A program made the translations under genes and the position numbers. From assembly GCF_011759375.1 (NCBI RefSeq), contig NZ_JAARML010000001.1:1736001-1800000 (forward strand): a stretch of DNA of 64,000 nt, written 5' to 3'. Position 1 is the first letter of the stretch. Every line of letters starts with the position of its first letter. Below are positions 36,152 to 44,746 of this stretch, piece by piece. The notes beneath the pieces were generated by a model. The model ran no database searches and was not told the DNA's origin. It saw nothing but the letters and a program-made list of their open reading frames with translations. The DNA is from Paraflavitalea devenefica. Lineage in GTDB: Bacteria > Bacteroidota > Bacteroidia > Chitinophagales > Chitinophagaceae.

Positions 36152-36724
36152 ATGACTAATATTATTGACTTTATCCGGCAGCCCTGGCCATGGTATGTGG
36201 CTGGGCCGCTGATCGGTTTAACGGTGCCGGCCCTGCTGCTGCTGGGCAACAAGCATTTTGGCATCTCTGCCAACCTGCGGCATATCTGCGCGATGTGCCT
36301 GCCGGCCAATATTCCCTTTTTTACCTATAACTGGAAGAAGGAATTGTGGAACCTGTTTTTTGCAGGGGGGATATTGCTGGGTGGTATTATCGCTGCCTGG
36401 CTGTTACGTAACCCTGCACCGGTGGAGGTAAATGAGGCTTTGGCTACAACGCTATCGCAGCATGGCATTACCAATTATGACGGTCTTGTGCCTGTTGATG
36501 TATTTAGCTGGCAACAGCTTTTTACTGTACGTGGCCTGTTGATGATGGTGGGCGGCGGTTTCCTTGTAGGGTTTGGCACCCGGTATGCGGGCGGATGCAC
36601 CAGTGGTCATGCCATTACGGGATTGAGCAATTTACAATGGCCATCGCTGGTAGCTACCATTTGTTTTATGGTGGGCGGATTACTGATGGCGAATTTTATT
36701 TTACCTGTTATTTTATCCTTATAG
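36152..36724 (+). CDS. YeeE/YedE-family sulfur transport protein (first subunit)
   Basis: This is a 190-residue membrane protein with about four hydrophobic segments. It has the family's conserved Cys motifs: H-I-C-A-M-C-L-P (about residue 45) and [16 protein letters not shown] (about residue 150). The YeeE/YedE (TsuA) family imports thiosulfate by passing it between conserved cysteines. In many bacteria it is split into two half-proteins, as here with the gene starting 4 bp after this stop. It follows the persulfide dioxygenase gene by 15 bp. Confidence 0.9.
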   Translation: MTNIIDFIRQPWPWYVAGPLIGLTVPALLLLGNKHFGISANLRHICAMCLPANIPFFTYNWKKELWNLFFAGGILLGGIIAAWLLRNPAPVEVNEALATTLSQHGITNYDGLVPVDVFSWQQLFTVRGLLMMVGGGFLVGFGTRYAGGCTSGHAITGLSNLQWPSLVATICFMVGGLLMANFILPVILSL

Positions 36725-36727
36725 TTT

Positions 36728-37222
36728 ATGCAGCCAACCATTGATACAGATTTTGAAATGCGCACACAGGATACGATCTGTGTGAATGAATCACAGCTCA
36801 CCCATAAGTGGTACCATAATATAAAGTACCTGGTGGTGGGTGTATTGTTTGGGATCGTTTTTGTAAAGGCGGAAGTGATCAGTTGGTTCCGGATCCAGGA
36901 GATGTTCCGCTTCCAGAGTTTTCATATGTATGGTGTTATTGGCTCTGCCGTTGTGGTGGGTATGATCTCCGTATTCCTGATCAAGCGATTTAATGTGAAA
37001 ACGATTTATGGAGAGCCGGTACAGTTCCATCCCAAGAAGTTCAATAAAGGGCAGGTGATTGGTGGCTTGCTGTTTGGCTTCGGCTGGGCGATGACGGGCG
37101 CCTGTCCCGGACCTTTGTTTGCCCTGATCGGAACGGGCGCTACAGTGATCGTTGTTGTATTGCTAAGCGCTATTGCGGGCACCTGGGTATATGGGCGGTT
37201 TAGGGATAAGCTGCCGCATTAA
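36728..37222 (+). CDS. YeeE/YedE-family sulfur transport protein (second subunit, DUF6691-like)
   Basis: This is a 164-residue protein with an unusual 35-residue polar N terminus, then about four membrane segments and the motif G-W-A-M-T-G-A-C-P-G-P matching the second Cys half of YeeE transporters. It probably pairs with the 190-residue protein encoded just upstream to form one transporter for thiosulfate or related sulfane sulfur. Last gene of the cluster; a TTAG repeat and a terminator follow. Confidence 0.9.
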   Translation: MQPTIDTDFEMRTQDTICVNESQLTHKWYHNIKYLVVGVLFGIVFVKAEVISWFRIQEMFRFQSFHMYGVIGSAVVVGMISVFLIKRFNVKTIYGEPVQFHPKKFNKGQVIGGLLFGFGWAMTGACPGPLFALIGTGATVIVVVLLSAIAGTWVYGRFRDKLPH

Positions 37223-37231
37223 AAATATAAG

Positions 37232-37261
37232 GCGTTAGCTTTTAGGTATTAGCTATTAGCG
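37232..37261. repeat. TTAG-rich dispersed repeat, right copy
   Basis: It holds gttagcttttag (37234-37245) and ttaggtattagct (37242-37254), the same two words as at 33109-33135, here overlapping and in reversed order. It lies at the right edge of the sulfur gene cluster. Confidence 0.55.
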
Positions 37262-37282
37262 ATTTGAAAAACAGTATTATAG

Positions 37283-37319
37283 AAAGGCTGTCTGAATTAT
37301 CAGGCAGCCTTTTCTTTTG
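37283..37319 (+). terminator. terminator of the sulfur cluster
   Basis: A 13-bp stem with one G-U wobble (37283-37295 with 37300-37312), a short loop and a T-rich tail on the + strand, 60 bp after the last YeeE gene. Confidence 0.85.
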
Positions 37320-37320
37320 T

Positions 37321-37445
37321 GCTAAAAATATTTTTTAGCTAAGCTGTAATATTTCAGCAACAGCCACTACACGCTTACCGGTTGCATGTATTTGCAAAAA
37401 TATATTTAAATATTCCGTTTGTAACGGCTGTAATATTTCTGTAAC
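37321..37445. promoter_or_regulatory. inverted and direct repeats upstream of the ABC operon
   Basis: gctaaaaa and tttttagc (37321-37339) form an 8-bp inverted repeat. The word gctgtaatatttc occurs at 37343 and 37427, each followed by (a/t)g(c/t)aac, so 19-bp near-identical sites lie 84 bp apart. They sit in the AT-rich 304-bp gap before the operon starting at 37527 and could be regulator sites. No clear promoter pair was found. Confidence 0.5.
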
Positions 37446-37526
37446 ACTACGACTGATGTTTTATTAGTACAGTATGAATACTTCGCTTAAGATGCTATCA
37501 TAATTATTACATAAACCCTTTGTTCC

Positions 37527-38222
37527 ATGCTTAAAAGTTGGAAGCATCTGTTTGTGAAAACAGATGACCCTAAAGCTGGAAAAGAAGAGGCTGAACCAGC
37601 TTTTTCTTTCCCGGCCAGTGAAACTATTGTTCCTGCTGCTGATAAAAATGATAAAGGCAGCTTTATACCTCCGCCGGTGAATGATACGGTAGTGGATGAG
37701 GTAACAGCAGTGTATGAGTCGGGATTAGAGTCCATCAATATGCCCGGTTATGACTTCTATGAGTTTTATAAAGCGATCAGCAGCACCGGCCTGTCGGGCG
37801 AGCATACTTACCAGTTGGCTTTCCAGATGGCCAGGACGATGGATAAGACTGTTACGGTGCAGAAGCTGATGACGGATGCTGAGTTCTATATCAGTAAGAT
37901 CAACGAGGTACACGGACAGTATGTAAGTCAGGGACAGGTGAAGCTGCGCTCCCTGGAAGAAAAGAAGAATGCTGATAAAGGTCAGTTGCAGGGTGAGATT
38001 GACCAGGGAGCTATGCGGATATCACAATTGCGTGCTGAATTACAGCAGTTAGAGGCGGCCGTGAATCAGAAGAAAGCATTGCTGTCGAAGATTGATGAAG
38101 GGTTTCAGCCACAGGAGAAAGCTATCCGGGAAAAGCTGGCAGCCAACGATACGGCAAGAAAGGTGAGCATTGAAAAGCTGCAGGCGATCCGGGAAGGTAT
38201 ATCCAGGTTTATTAAACAGTAA
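37527..38222 (+). CDS. coiled-coil protein, first gene of the OmpA-ABC operon
   Basis: This is a 231-residue soluble protein. The N-terminal 60 residues are polar and low complexity. Residues about 70-125 are helical (YDFYEFYKAI...HTYQLAFQMARTMDK). Residues about 135-231 form a long Lys/Glu/Gln-rich coiled coil. Not a recognised family; the composition recalls cytoplasmic scaffold proteins of envelope-stress operons. It precedes a membrane coiled-coil protein by 20 bp and shares its direction with the ABC genes. Function unknown. Confidence 0.8.
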   Translation: MLKSWKHLFVKTDDPKAGKEEAEPAFSFPASETIVPAADKNDKGSFIPPPVNDTVVDEVTAVYESGLESINMPGYDFYEFYKAISSTGLSGEHTYQLAFQMARTMDKTVTVQKLMTDAEFYISKINEVHGQYVSQGQVKLRSLEEKKNADKGQLQGEIDQGAMRISQLRAELQQLEAAVNQKKALLSKIDEGFQPQEKAIREKLAANDTARKVSIEKLQAIREGISRFIKQ

Positions 38223-38242
38223 CCAATTACAATCAAATAAAA

Positions 38243-39352
38243 ATGTCAGCAGAAACCAACAAGGTGCTTGAACTGCCTATCCTTAAGCACTTCGAAAAAA
38301 GCCAGATCACTTTTCATCCAAAGAATTGGAGAAAAGGAGAAAAGGGTATTGCCTGGGTGATAGGTCTTGTATTATTAGGCACTATCGCCTGGGGTTTATA
38401 TCAATTCATTTTGCCCATTGTGTTTACCTGGATAGGCCAGGTACTGGGCGCCATTGCTGCAGCCGTACTGGTGATCGCCTTCTTTATTATGCTGCCTGTG
38501 ATTGTTAAAGCAATGAAGAAGCTGGCGCGGGCGATGCATAAGACGTTGATCCGTCATGATCCCTTTGGCGAGCTGGAAGAGCAAAAGGAAAAGATGGTGC
38601 AGAACCGGATCCAGTTTAAGGAAGCCAAGGCAAAGATCAAGGCGATTAAGAATAATATGGAAGCGGAGTCTATCAAGGCCGAGAAGGAAGCCAAGGATTA
38701 CCAGGATAAGGTAGTGACCCTGCAATCGAAGGCGGCTACTACCAAACAAAGGATGCAGGAAATGGAGCAGAAGAAAGGAGAGGCTGCCAAAGAATCGGAT
38801 GAGTATGTAGACCTGCAAACGAATATGATGAAAACGTTGAGTGAAGCGCAGCGGGTAAGCCATATGCTGAACCAGAGTACGGGCCTTGTGCGCAAGTATG
38901 GCAGCCGGGCCCACGTAATCGGTAAACTGGACCGGAAGCTGAATATGGTAGATACGGCGATGGAGATCAAGGTAGCCGACTTTGAAGTGAGTATTGATAT
39001 GCTGAAGAAGGAGTATGCTTTTGCCGAAGCTGCCCGCAGTGCTACTGAACAGGCGAAATCGGCCATGCTGTTTACCAAAGGCTGGGAACTGGAATACGCC
39101 CTGGATGTGGTGACGAATACCATTGCCATTGACCTGGCTACTACGCAGGAGAACCTGCTGGACCTGGATTCGCTTACCAGCCAGTATTCAATGGATAGCG
39201 ATGAGCTGTACACGAAGCTGGATAAGCTGGCCGACCAGATCCGGACAGACAGTTATGAGATACCTGAATCAAAAAAATATGCTAATCCAAATTATAAGCT
39301 GTCGTCTGAAGACAGGCAGGAAAGCAAAGGATTTGGAGACATTTTCAACTAA
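38243..39352 (+). CDS. membrane-anchored coiled-coil protein of the OmpA-ABC operon
   Basis: This is a 369-residue protein with two adjacent transmembrane helices (about 35-55 and 62-92), followed by a long cytoplasmic coiled coil rich in K/E/A (about 110-215) and a second helical region to about 330. No catalytic motif. The topology (short hairpin in the membrane, long cytoplasmic coil) suggests a scaffold partnering the coiled-coil protein encoded 20 bp upstream. 20 bp separate it from the OmpA-fusion gene downstream. Function unknown. Confidence 0.8.
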   Translation: MSAETNKVLELPILKHFEKSQITFHPKNWRKGEKGIAWVIGLVLLGTIAWGLYQFILPIVFTWIGQVLGAIAAAVLVIAFFIMLPVIVKAMKKLARAMHKTLIRHDPFGELEEQKEKMVQNRIQFKEAKAKIKAIKNNMEAESIKAEKEAKDYQDKVVTLQSKAATTKQRMQEMEQKKGEAAKESDEYVDLQTNMMKTLSEAQRVSHMLNQSTGLVRKYGSRAHVIGKLDRKLNMVDTAMEIKVADFEVSIDMLKKEYAFAEAARSATEQAKSAMLFTKGWELEYALDVVTNTIAIDLATTQENLLDLDSLTSQYSMDSDELYTKLDKLADQIRTDSYEIPESKKYANPNYKLSSEDRQESKGFGDIFN

Positions 39353-39372
39353 AACCTTTAAATACTAAAGCA

Positions 39373-41169
39373 ATGAAATGGACAAGTCTTACTTTATTCT
39401 CTAAGTCACTTATTGTACTGGCATTAGCCGGTGGTGTTGGTGGCGCTGTTTATTATCTCTCCCCCGGCCTGCGGGTGGATGAGTCGAAAACGGTGGAGAA
39501 GCTGGATGTATCTGATAAAGATGTAAATAATGTAACTACTTCTGCAGAATTGCCTTTACCTGGTGCGGAAGCATCCGGCGATGTAGCCTCCAAGCCCCTG
39601 GTACGTGTGGCAGGATATGCCTGGAATGCGCAGTCGGGGCTGATTGTAGCCAATGGCGGACCTAAAACGACCAAAGGCTCCCTTATGGAAAAGAATGGTG
39701 TGAACCTGGAGATCATCCGCCAGGACTGGCTGACTGAGTTGCGTAACCTGCAGATGAAGTTTGTAGAAGAATTCGATAAAGGTAATGCTGCTCCCAAAGA
39801 AGGCACCGCTGGTATTATTATTATGGGTGATGGCGTTCCTTTCTATCTCAGCTCTGCTCAGCAGGCGCTGGATGATAAGTATGGCGCTGGTAAGTATCAG
39901 TTGCAGGTGGTAGGTGCAGTTGGTTTAAGTTATGGTGAGGATAAGCTGATCGGGCCGCCAAGCTGGAAGATGAACCCACAGTCTATGAAGGGGGCGCTGG
40001 TATCGGCTGTTATTGGCGATGGCGACTGGGTTACTGCGGTTAACTACGCTTCTGCCAATGGCCTTAAGATCAACCCTGATCCTGCTACGTATGATGCTGA
40101 AGCGGTGAATTTCCTGGCTTCTGCCAATGATGATTATATTGAATCTGCCAAAGAGCTGATCAAGTCTCAAACACAAGGATGGACTGTTCCCCTGAAAGAA
40201 GTGAAAGCGGGTAAGCTGACCGGTAAGAGTATTAATAAGAAGGTGGATGGTTGCGCTACATGGACGCCTGGCGACAAGATGGTTTTTGATGCACTGACCG
40301 GATTCACAGATGTTGTTTCCACGAAAGAGTTCAATAACCAGATGGCAACTACGATTATTTTCCTGCGTCAATGGGCGGATCGTAATAAAGAGGCGGTTAG
40401 TAATATTCTTAAGTCGGCCTATGCGGCTTCTAACCAGATGAAGCAATATGATACCTGGAGAAAGAGGGCCTCTGAAACTACTCAAAAGTCTTTTAATATG
40501 GAGACGCCTGAGTATTGGTATGCGATGTTCAAAGGTCAGCAGGGGGAAAAGAACGGTATTTCTTATAATATGGGTGGCTCCCGGGTGTTTAACCTGGCCG
40601 ATGCCAACCAGTATTATGGTATTACCGATGGCACGAACCGTTATAAGGCAGTGTATGACCAGGTATCGCGTTACCTGAAGACATTGAACCCGGCAGGATT
40701 TAACCAGAATGTTAAGCGTATTGTACCTTATGAAGAAGCGGTGAATTTATCATTCCTGAAAGATGTGAAGGATATTGATGCCGGTGCTACGTATGCCACT
40801 GACTATTCTAAAAAGGCAACGAGTGTAATGGCCTCCGGTGAGTGGCGTATCAATTTTGATCCGGGTCGTGCTACTATCCGTCCGGAAGGAAAGGATGTAC
40901 TGGAACAGATCTATAACCTGCTGGTGCAGGCAGAAGATTCCAAACTGGAGCTGGTAGGTCACACTGACAATACCGGTACACAGGAAGGCAACTACGCATT
41001 GAGCACCGCCCGTGCGGAATCTGTAAAGAATTATTTGATTCAAAAAGGTATTCCTGCTACCCGTTTCCAGAAGATTGATGGCAAGGGCCAGGATGAACCG
41101 ACAGCAGATAATAACACGGCTGCCGGTAAAGCGCAGAACAGGCGGGTAGTGATTAGTCTTCTTAAATAA
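39373..41169 (+). CDS. ABC substrate-binding protein fused to an OmpA peptidoglycan-binding domain
   Basis: This is a 598-residue protein with an uncleaved-looking N-terminal membrane anchor (about 12-30). A region of about 75-460 has the layout of a periplasmic type 2 (NMT1/SsuA-like) binding protein, and an OmpA C-terminal domain spans about 478-598 (NFDPGRATIRPEG, LVGHTDNTG, ALSTARAESVKNYL) with the Asp and Arg expected to hold diaminopimelate. The binding domain would thus be tethered between inner membrane and cell wall. The permease and ATPase genes follow directly. The ligand is not known. Confidence 0.88.
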   Translation: MKWTSLTLFSKSLIVLALAGGVGGAVYYLSPGLRVDESKTVEKLDVSDKDVNNVTTSAELPLPGAEASGDVASKPLVRVAGYAWNAQSGLIVANGGPKTTKGSLMEKNGVNLEIIRQDWLTELRNLQMKFVEEFDKGNAAPKEGTAGIIIMGDGVPFYLSSAQQALDDKYGAGKYQLQVVGAVGLSYGEDKLIGPPSWKMNPQSMKGALVSAVIGDGDWVTAVNYASANGLKINPDPATYDAEAVNFLASANDDYIESAKELIKSQTQGWTVPLKEVKAGKLTGKSINKKVDGCATWTPGDKMVFDALTGFTDVVSTKEFNNQMATTIIFLRQWADRNKEAVSNILKSAYAASNQMKQYDTWRKRASETTQKSFNMETPEYWYAMFKGQQGEKNGISYNMGGSRVFNLADANQYYGITDGTNRYKAVYDQVSRYLKTLNPAGFNQNVKRIVPYEEAVNLSFLKDVKDIDAGATYATDYSKKATSVMASGEWRINFDPGRATIRPEGKDVLEQIYNLLVQAEDSKLELVGHTDNTGTQEGNYALSTARAESVKNYLIQKGIPATRFQKIDGKGQDEPTADNNTAAGKAQNRRVVISLLK

Positions 41170-41177
41170 CATAATGC

Positions 41178-41954
41178 ATGGAAATAAAGAAGTGGTTCAG
41201 GCCTTTTGAGACCGTTAATCAAAGGCAAGGAATGCTTATTGGTGGTATCTGGCTGGTGCTGGTGTTGGGATATTGGTTTATTGCTTCAGCAGGCACCAAA
41301 CATTTGTTCCCTACACCCGGCCAGGTTTGGGAAGGATTTCAGTCGCTATACAATGAAGGGCTGGTAGTGCATGTAGTGAGCTCATTGGGACTGTGCCTGC
41401 AGGCTACGTTACTGTCCATTATCATATCCCTGGTAATTGTATATCTATCGCCACTGCCGGCTTTAAAACCTATCGCCACTATTTTCAGCAAGCTGCGGTA
41501 CCTGCCGCTGACGGGTATTACTTTTTACCTGGCTATCCTGGTAAAAGATGCGCGGACTATGCAGATCAGTGTATTGTTCGTTTTCATGAGCCTTTATTTT
41601 ATCACTTCGCTGCTGGCAGTATTGAAGGACATTCCGCAGGAGGAAATTGATCATGCCCGCTCGCTGAAGTGTAGCCGCTGGGAAGTATTGTGGGAGGTGG
41701 TGATCAAAGGACGTATAGATTATGTGATTGATGTATTGCGGCAAAACCTGTCTATTACCTGGATGATGCTGGTAACGGTGGAGTCCATACTGGTAGCAGC
41801 GGGCGGACTGGGTGTATTGATCAAGAACAGTGATAAGTTTATGAATCACGGCCGCATTGTAGCACTCCAGCTGGTGATCCTGCTGGTGGGCTTATTGCTG
41901 GACCGGGTGCTGCAGGTGGCAAGGAAATCATTTTTTAAATATTCAAGTTTCTAA
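41178..41954 (+). CDS. ABC transporter permease, SsuC/TauC-like
   Basis: This is a 258-residue inner-membrane permease with six hydrophobic segments. The cytoplasmic coupling (EAA) loop is visible as DIPQEEIDHARSLKCSRWEVLWEVV. The family serves importers of sulfonates, nitrate, taurine or thiamine precursors. It starts 8 bp after the OmpA-fused binding protein, and the ATPase gene follows 6 bp later, so the three form one import unit. Substrate not predictable from sequence alone. Confidence 0.92.
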   Translation: MEIKKWFRPFETVNQRQGMLIGGIWLVLVLGYWFIASAGTKHLFPTPGQVWEGFQSLYNEGLVVHVVSSLGLCLQATLLSIIISLVIVYLSPLPALKPIATIFSKLRYLPLTGITFYLAILVKDARTMQISVLFVFMSLYFITSLLAVLKDIPQEEIDHARSLKCSRWEVLWEVVIKGRIDYVIDVLRQNLSITWMMLVTVESILVAAGGLGVLIKNSDKFMNHGRIVALQLVILLVGLLLDRVLQVARKSFFKYSSF

Positions 41955-41960
41955 TACGCT

Positions 41961-42809
41961 ATGGCTATTCCTTATGAACAGAAAGATACGATCCTTCATG
42001 TAGAGAACCTTTGTGTGGCCTATGGTGATAAGGTGATTTTACGGGATGTGAACCTGCTTGAAAGGGATACGATACGTGAGGGAAAGTCGCAGGGGCAGGT
42101 GATTGCTGTGCTGGGAAGATCGGGACGGGGAAAATCAACGTTGTTCCGTGCCCTGACAGGGCTGGAAAATCCCACCTCCGGGCGGGTGTTGATCCCGGAC
42201 TATTCCAAACCAGCCAGCAACGGAAAGCAACCGGCAAAGCTGGTACAGGAAGGCGATGTAGGCTTCGTGAACCAGAAGTATACGCTGTTCCGTCATAAAA
42301 CGGTGTACGAGGCATTGTGGTTTGCCCTACGCAAGAGTGGTATGACGAAAGCGGAAAAAGAAGAAGAGATTATGCATTACCTGAGAGAGTGGGGGCTGGA
42401 GAAGAATAAGGACCAGTACCCCAATTTCCTCTCGGGCGGACAGCGCCAGCGTACAGCGATCCTTGAGCAGTTATTAAGCTCTGGTTATTATATGGTACTG
42501 GATGAACCTTTCTCCGGGCTGGATATTGGTAATATTATGAGCGTTAAAAAGGCCTTTGAATTGATCAGCCTGCGTCATGACCTGAATACGATCATTTTCA
42601 GTACCCATGATATTGAGCTGGCGGTGGAGCTGGCTGATTCTATTTATATTATCGGTTATCCGCAGGATGAGCAGGGGAATGCAATACATACGGGTACCGT
42701 ATTAAAGCATTTTGACCTGAAGCAGATGGGCCTGGCCTGGCATGATGGATTGGCTGCCCCGCATTTTGAATGCGTGCAGATGATTAAGGAGATTATGTTG
42801 AGGTCGTGA
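41961..42809 (+). CDS. ABC transporter ATP-binding protein, SsuB/TauB-like
   Basis: This is a 282-residue ATPase with Walker A (LGRSGRGKST), Q loop, signature LSGGQRQRTAI (a variant of LSGGQ.QRV), Walker B (YYMVLDEPF) and H loop (FSTHD). It has a short extra segment between strands 2 and 3 compared with typical SsuB. Partner of the permease encoded 6 bp upstream. Last gene of the operon, converging on the secreted DJ-1 gene with 2 bp between stops. Confidence 0.93.
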   Translation: MAIPYEQKDTILHVENLCVAYGDKVILRDVNLLERDTIREGKSQGQVIAVLGRSGRGKSTLFRALTGLENPTSGRVLIPDYSKPASNGKQPAKLVQEGDVGFVNQKYTLFRHKTVYEALWFALRKSGMTKAEKEEEIMHYLREWGLEKNKDQYPNFLSGGQRQRTAILEQLLSSGYYMVLDEPFSGLDIGNIMSVKKAFELISLRHDLNTIIFSTHDIELAVELADSIYIIGYPQDEQGNAIHTGTVLKHFDLKQMGLAWHDGLAAPHFECVQMIKEIMLRS

Positions 42810-42811
42810 TT

Positions 42812-43609
42812 TTATTTCTTAATGATGAGTCCCTGTTCTGGTATCCATTTGTCGTATTCCATGTAGGTGGCTACGTTGCGGGCGGCTTCCTGGCCGCGTA
42901 TTTTGGCCACGAGGTGCAAGGCGCCATCAATACCTGCGGAGATACCTGCTGTGGTGATGACTTTACCATTGTCAACAAAGCGTACATTGGATAGTACTTT
43001 CGCGGTAGGTACCGCTTTCTGCAGGTTGGCAATGCTTTCGTGAAAGGTGGTGACCGTAAGGTTATTGAGTATATCGGCTTTCCCTAAGATGAAAGCGCCG
43101 GTACAAACGGAGAAATAATAGTCGGGTGTGGGCTGGCGCTTTAACCACTCAATGACTTTAGGGTCATTGGAGGCATTGCCGGCATTACCACCGAAGAAAG
43201 CAATAATGTCGGCGGGTGGTGCATCCTCAATGCTGTAATCAGGGATTATTTTTAGTATGCCCTGCGAGATGATGGGGTCTTTGGTTTTGGATACGGTGAA
43301 TATTTTAAACTGCGCGTAGGAGAATACTTCCATAGGACCGGCAAAGTCCAATACTTCAACGCCATTCTGCAGGTAGAAGGCTACGGTTAGTTTTTTTTCA
43401 TTCATGATTTTATGGTGTTCTTCCGGTGTTTGCTGTAGGAGCGACATACCGCAATGCGGACATTTACCGGCAGTTTTAAAAACGAGGCTGTCACAGGCGC
43501 TGTTGCAGGGTGGGCAGTACCAGGCTTTCTGTGGTTGCTGCGCCTGTAGCTGTGCTGTTCCCAACAGCAGCACCAGGAAGATGAGAACATGGAGGATAAT
43601 GTCTTTCAT
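42812..43609 (-). CDS. secreted DJ-1/PfpI protein with N-terminal heavy-metal-binding domain
   Basis: This is a 265-residue protein. A signal peptide (about 1-24) is followed by a Cys-rich heavy-metal-binding domain (W-Y-C-P-P-C, C-P-H-C-G-M) and a DJ-1/PfpI domain (about 75-260) with the nucleophile elbow F-S-V-C-T-G-A-F-I-L and TTAGISAGID. DJ-1 proteins of this subgroup resemble isonitrile hydratase and GlxA sensor domains. Secretion together with a metal-binding module is uncommon. A GlxA-type regulator with a similar DJ-1 domain is encoded 159 bp upstream on the same strand. Confidence 0.85.
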   Translation of the reverse strand: MKDIILHVLIFLVLLLGTAQLQAQQPQKAWYCPPCNSACDSLVFKTAGKCPHCGMSLLQQTPEEHHKIMNEKKLTVAFYLQNGVEVLDFAGPMEVFSYAQFKIFTVSKTKDPIISQGILKIIPDYSIEDAPPADIIAFFGGNAGNASNDPKVIEWLKRQPTPDYYFSVCTGAFILGKADILNNLTVTTFHESIANLQKAVPTAKVLSNVRFVDNGKVITTAGISAGIDGALHLVAKIRGQEAARNVATYMEYDKWIPEQGLIIKK

Positions 43610-43768
43610 GGCTATTACTTTTTTGTAAAAGTATTGCAGGTAGGCTATATGAACCGGGACAGGATAGCGCAGTATTGGGACATTTGGAAGTCGGGAGTCT
43701 GAAGCCGGAGCGAAAGGCGAGCCGCCCCGCCAAACAGATGGCTATGCTGCAGGGCGACCCACCTTACC

Positions 43769-44719
43769 TTATTTTTTCTTCAGGAGCTGGCGGAGTTGAT
43801 TGGTGCTTTTGAGGCCGCAGAGGCCGGCTGTTGATTGCATGGTATGTCCTTCCTTTAGTAATTGCCGGGCACGTTCGATACGGAGCTGGTCAACGTATTG
43901 ACTGATGGAGATGTTGGTTGTTTTCCGGAAGAGCCGGGTGAGGTTACGGCCACTCATGTGCACCTGCGTGGCCAGTTGTTCTATGTTGAGCCTCTTTTCC
44001 AGCGACTGAGACAGTATGTCCTGCGCCTTATGAATACGTTCTTCCATGTGATTGCGGTACTGCATGAAAACGCTGAGCTGCGGATCAGACTCGGTCCTGC
44101 GGACGTATACAACTACCTCTTTGGCGATCTGTGTGGCAAAGCGGGAACCGAAGAGCTGTTCCAGGAGATATAAGGAGAGGTCTATACCAGCGGCGACACC
44201 TGCACTGGTGTACAGGGCCCCAGTCTGCACAAACAACCGGTTCTGCTGTACCTGCGCCTGCGGATAATGTTGCGCCAAACGGTCTATGTATTTCCAGTGA
44301 GTTGTACAGGCTTTGTGGTCGAGCATGCCGGCCTGTGCCAGCAGGAAAGCGCCGGTACATACAGAACAGACGGTAATACCGTTGCGGTGCTGTTGTTCCA
44401 TCCAAAGCTGGAAAGGTTTGGAGGAAACGGTGAGGAAGTGCTCATCCAGCAGGAGGGATGATTCCAGACCGGGCACGAATATAATGTCGTCCTTATTTAA
44501 GTGGAGGGCGTTAAAGTCTGTAAGGCGGGAAAGCCATAGCTGGCTGCTGCTTTCTATGGCGTTTTCGGCTGCATGGATGTTGCTGAAATGTAAGGTAACA
44601 GGGGCGCCATAGCTCAGGGCTTCATAAAAGACATGAGCGGGGCCGGTGATATCCAGCAGGTGAACTTTGGGAGGAATGATGAATACGATCTGTACGGCAG
44701 CTTTATTGGCCTGTTGCAT
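43769..44719 (-). CDS. GlxA-family AraC regulator with DJ-1 sensor domain
   Basis: This is a 316-residue regulator. An N-terminal DJ-1/PfpI-like domain (about 8-200, elbow C-S-V-C-T-G-A-F-L-L) and a C-terminal AraC DNA-binding domain (about 215-315; LNIEQLATQVHMSGRNLTRLFRKTT) match the GlxA family. The DJ-1 part probably binds an effector rather than acting as an enzyme. It lies upstream of a secreted DJ-1 protein whose domain is similar, so the two may respond to the same compound. The second AraC helix-turn-helix is short and degenerate at the C terminus. Confidence 0.9.
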   Translation of the reverse strand: MQQANKAAVQIVFIIPPKVHLLDITGPAHVFYEALSYGAPVTLHFSNIHAAENAIESSSQLWLSRLTDFNALHLNKDDIIFVPGLESSLLLDEHFLTVSSKPFQLWMEQQHRNGITVCSVCTGAFLLAQAGMLDHKACTTHWKYIDRLAQHYPQAQVQQNRLFVQTGALYTSAGVAAGIDLSLYLLEQLFGSRFATQIAKEVVVYVRRTESDPQLSVFMQYRNHMEERIHKAQDILSQSLEKRLNIEQLATQVHMSGRNLTRLFRKTTNISISQYVDQLRIERARQLLKEGHTMQSTAGLCGLKSTNQLRQLLKKK

Positions 44720-44746
44720 AGTAGGCCCTAAAGGTATAGAAGATAT

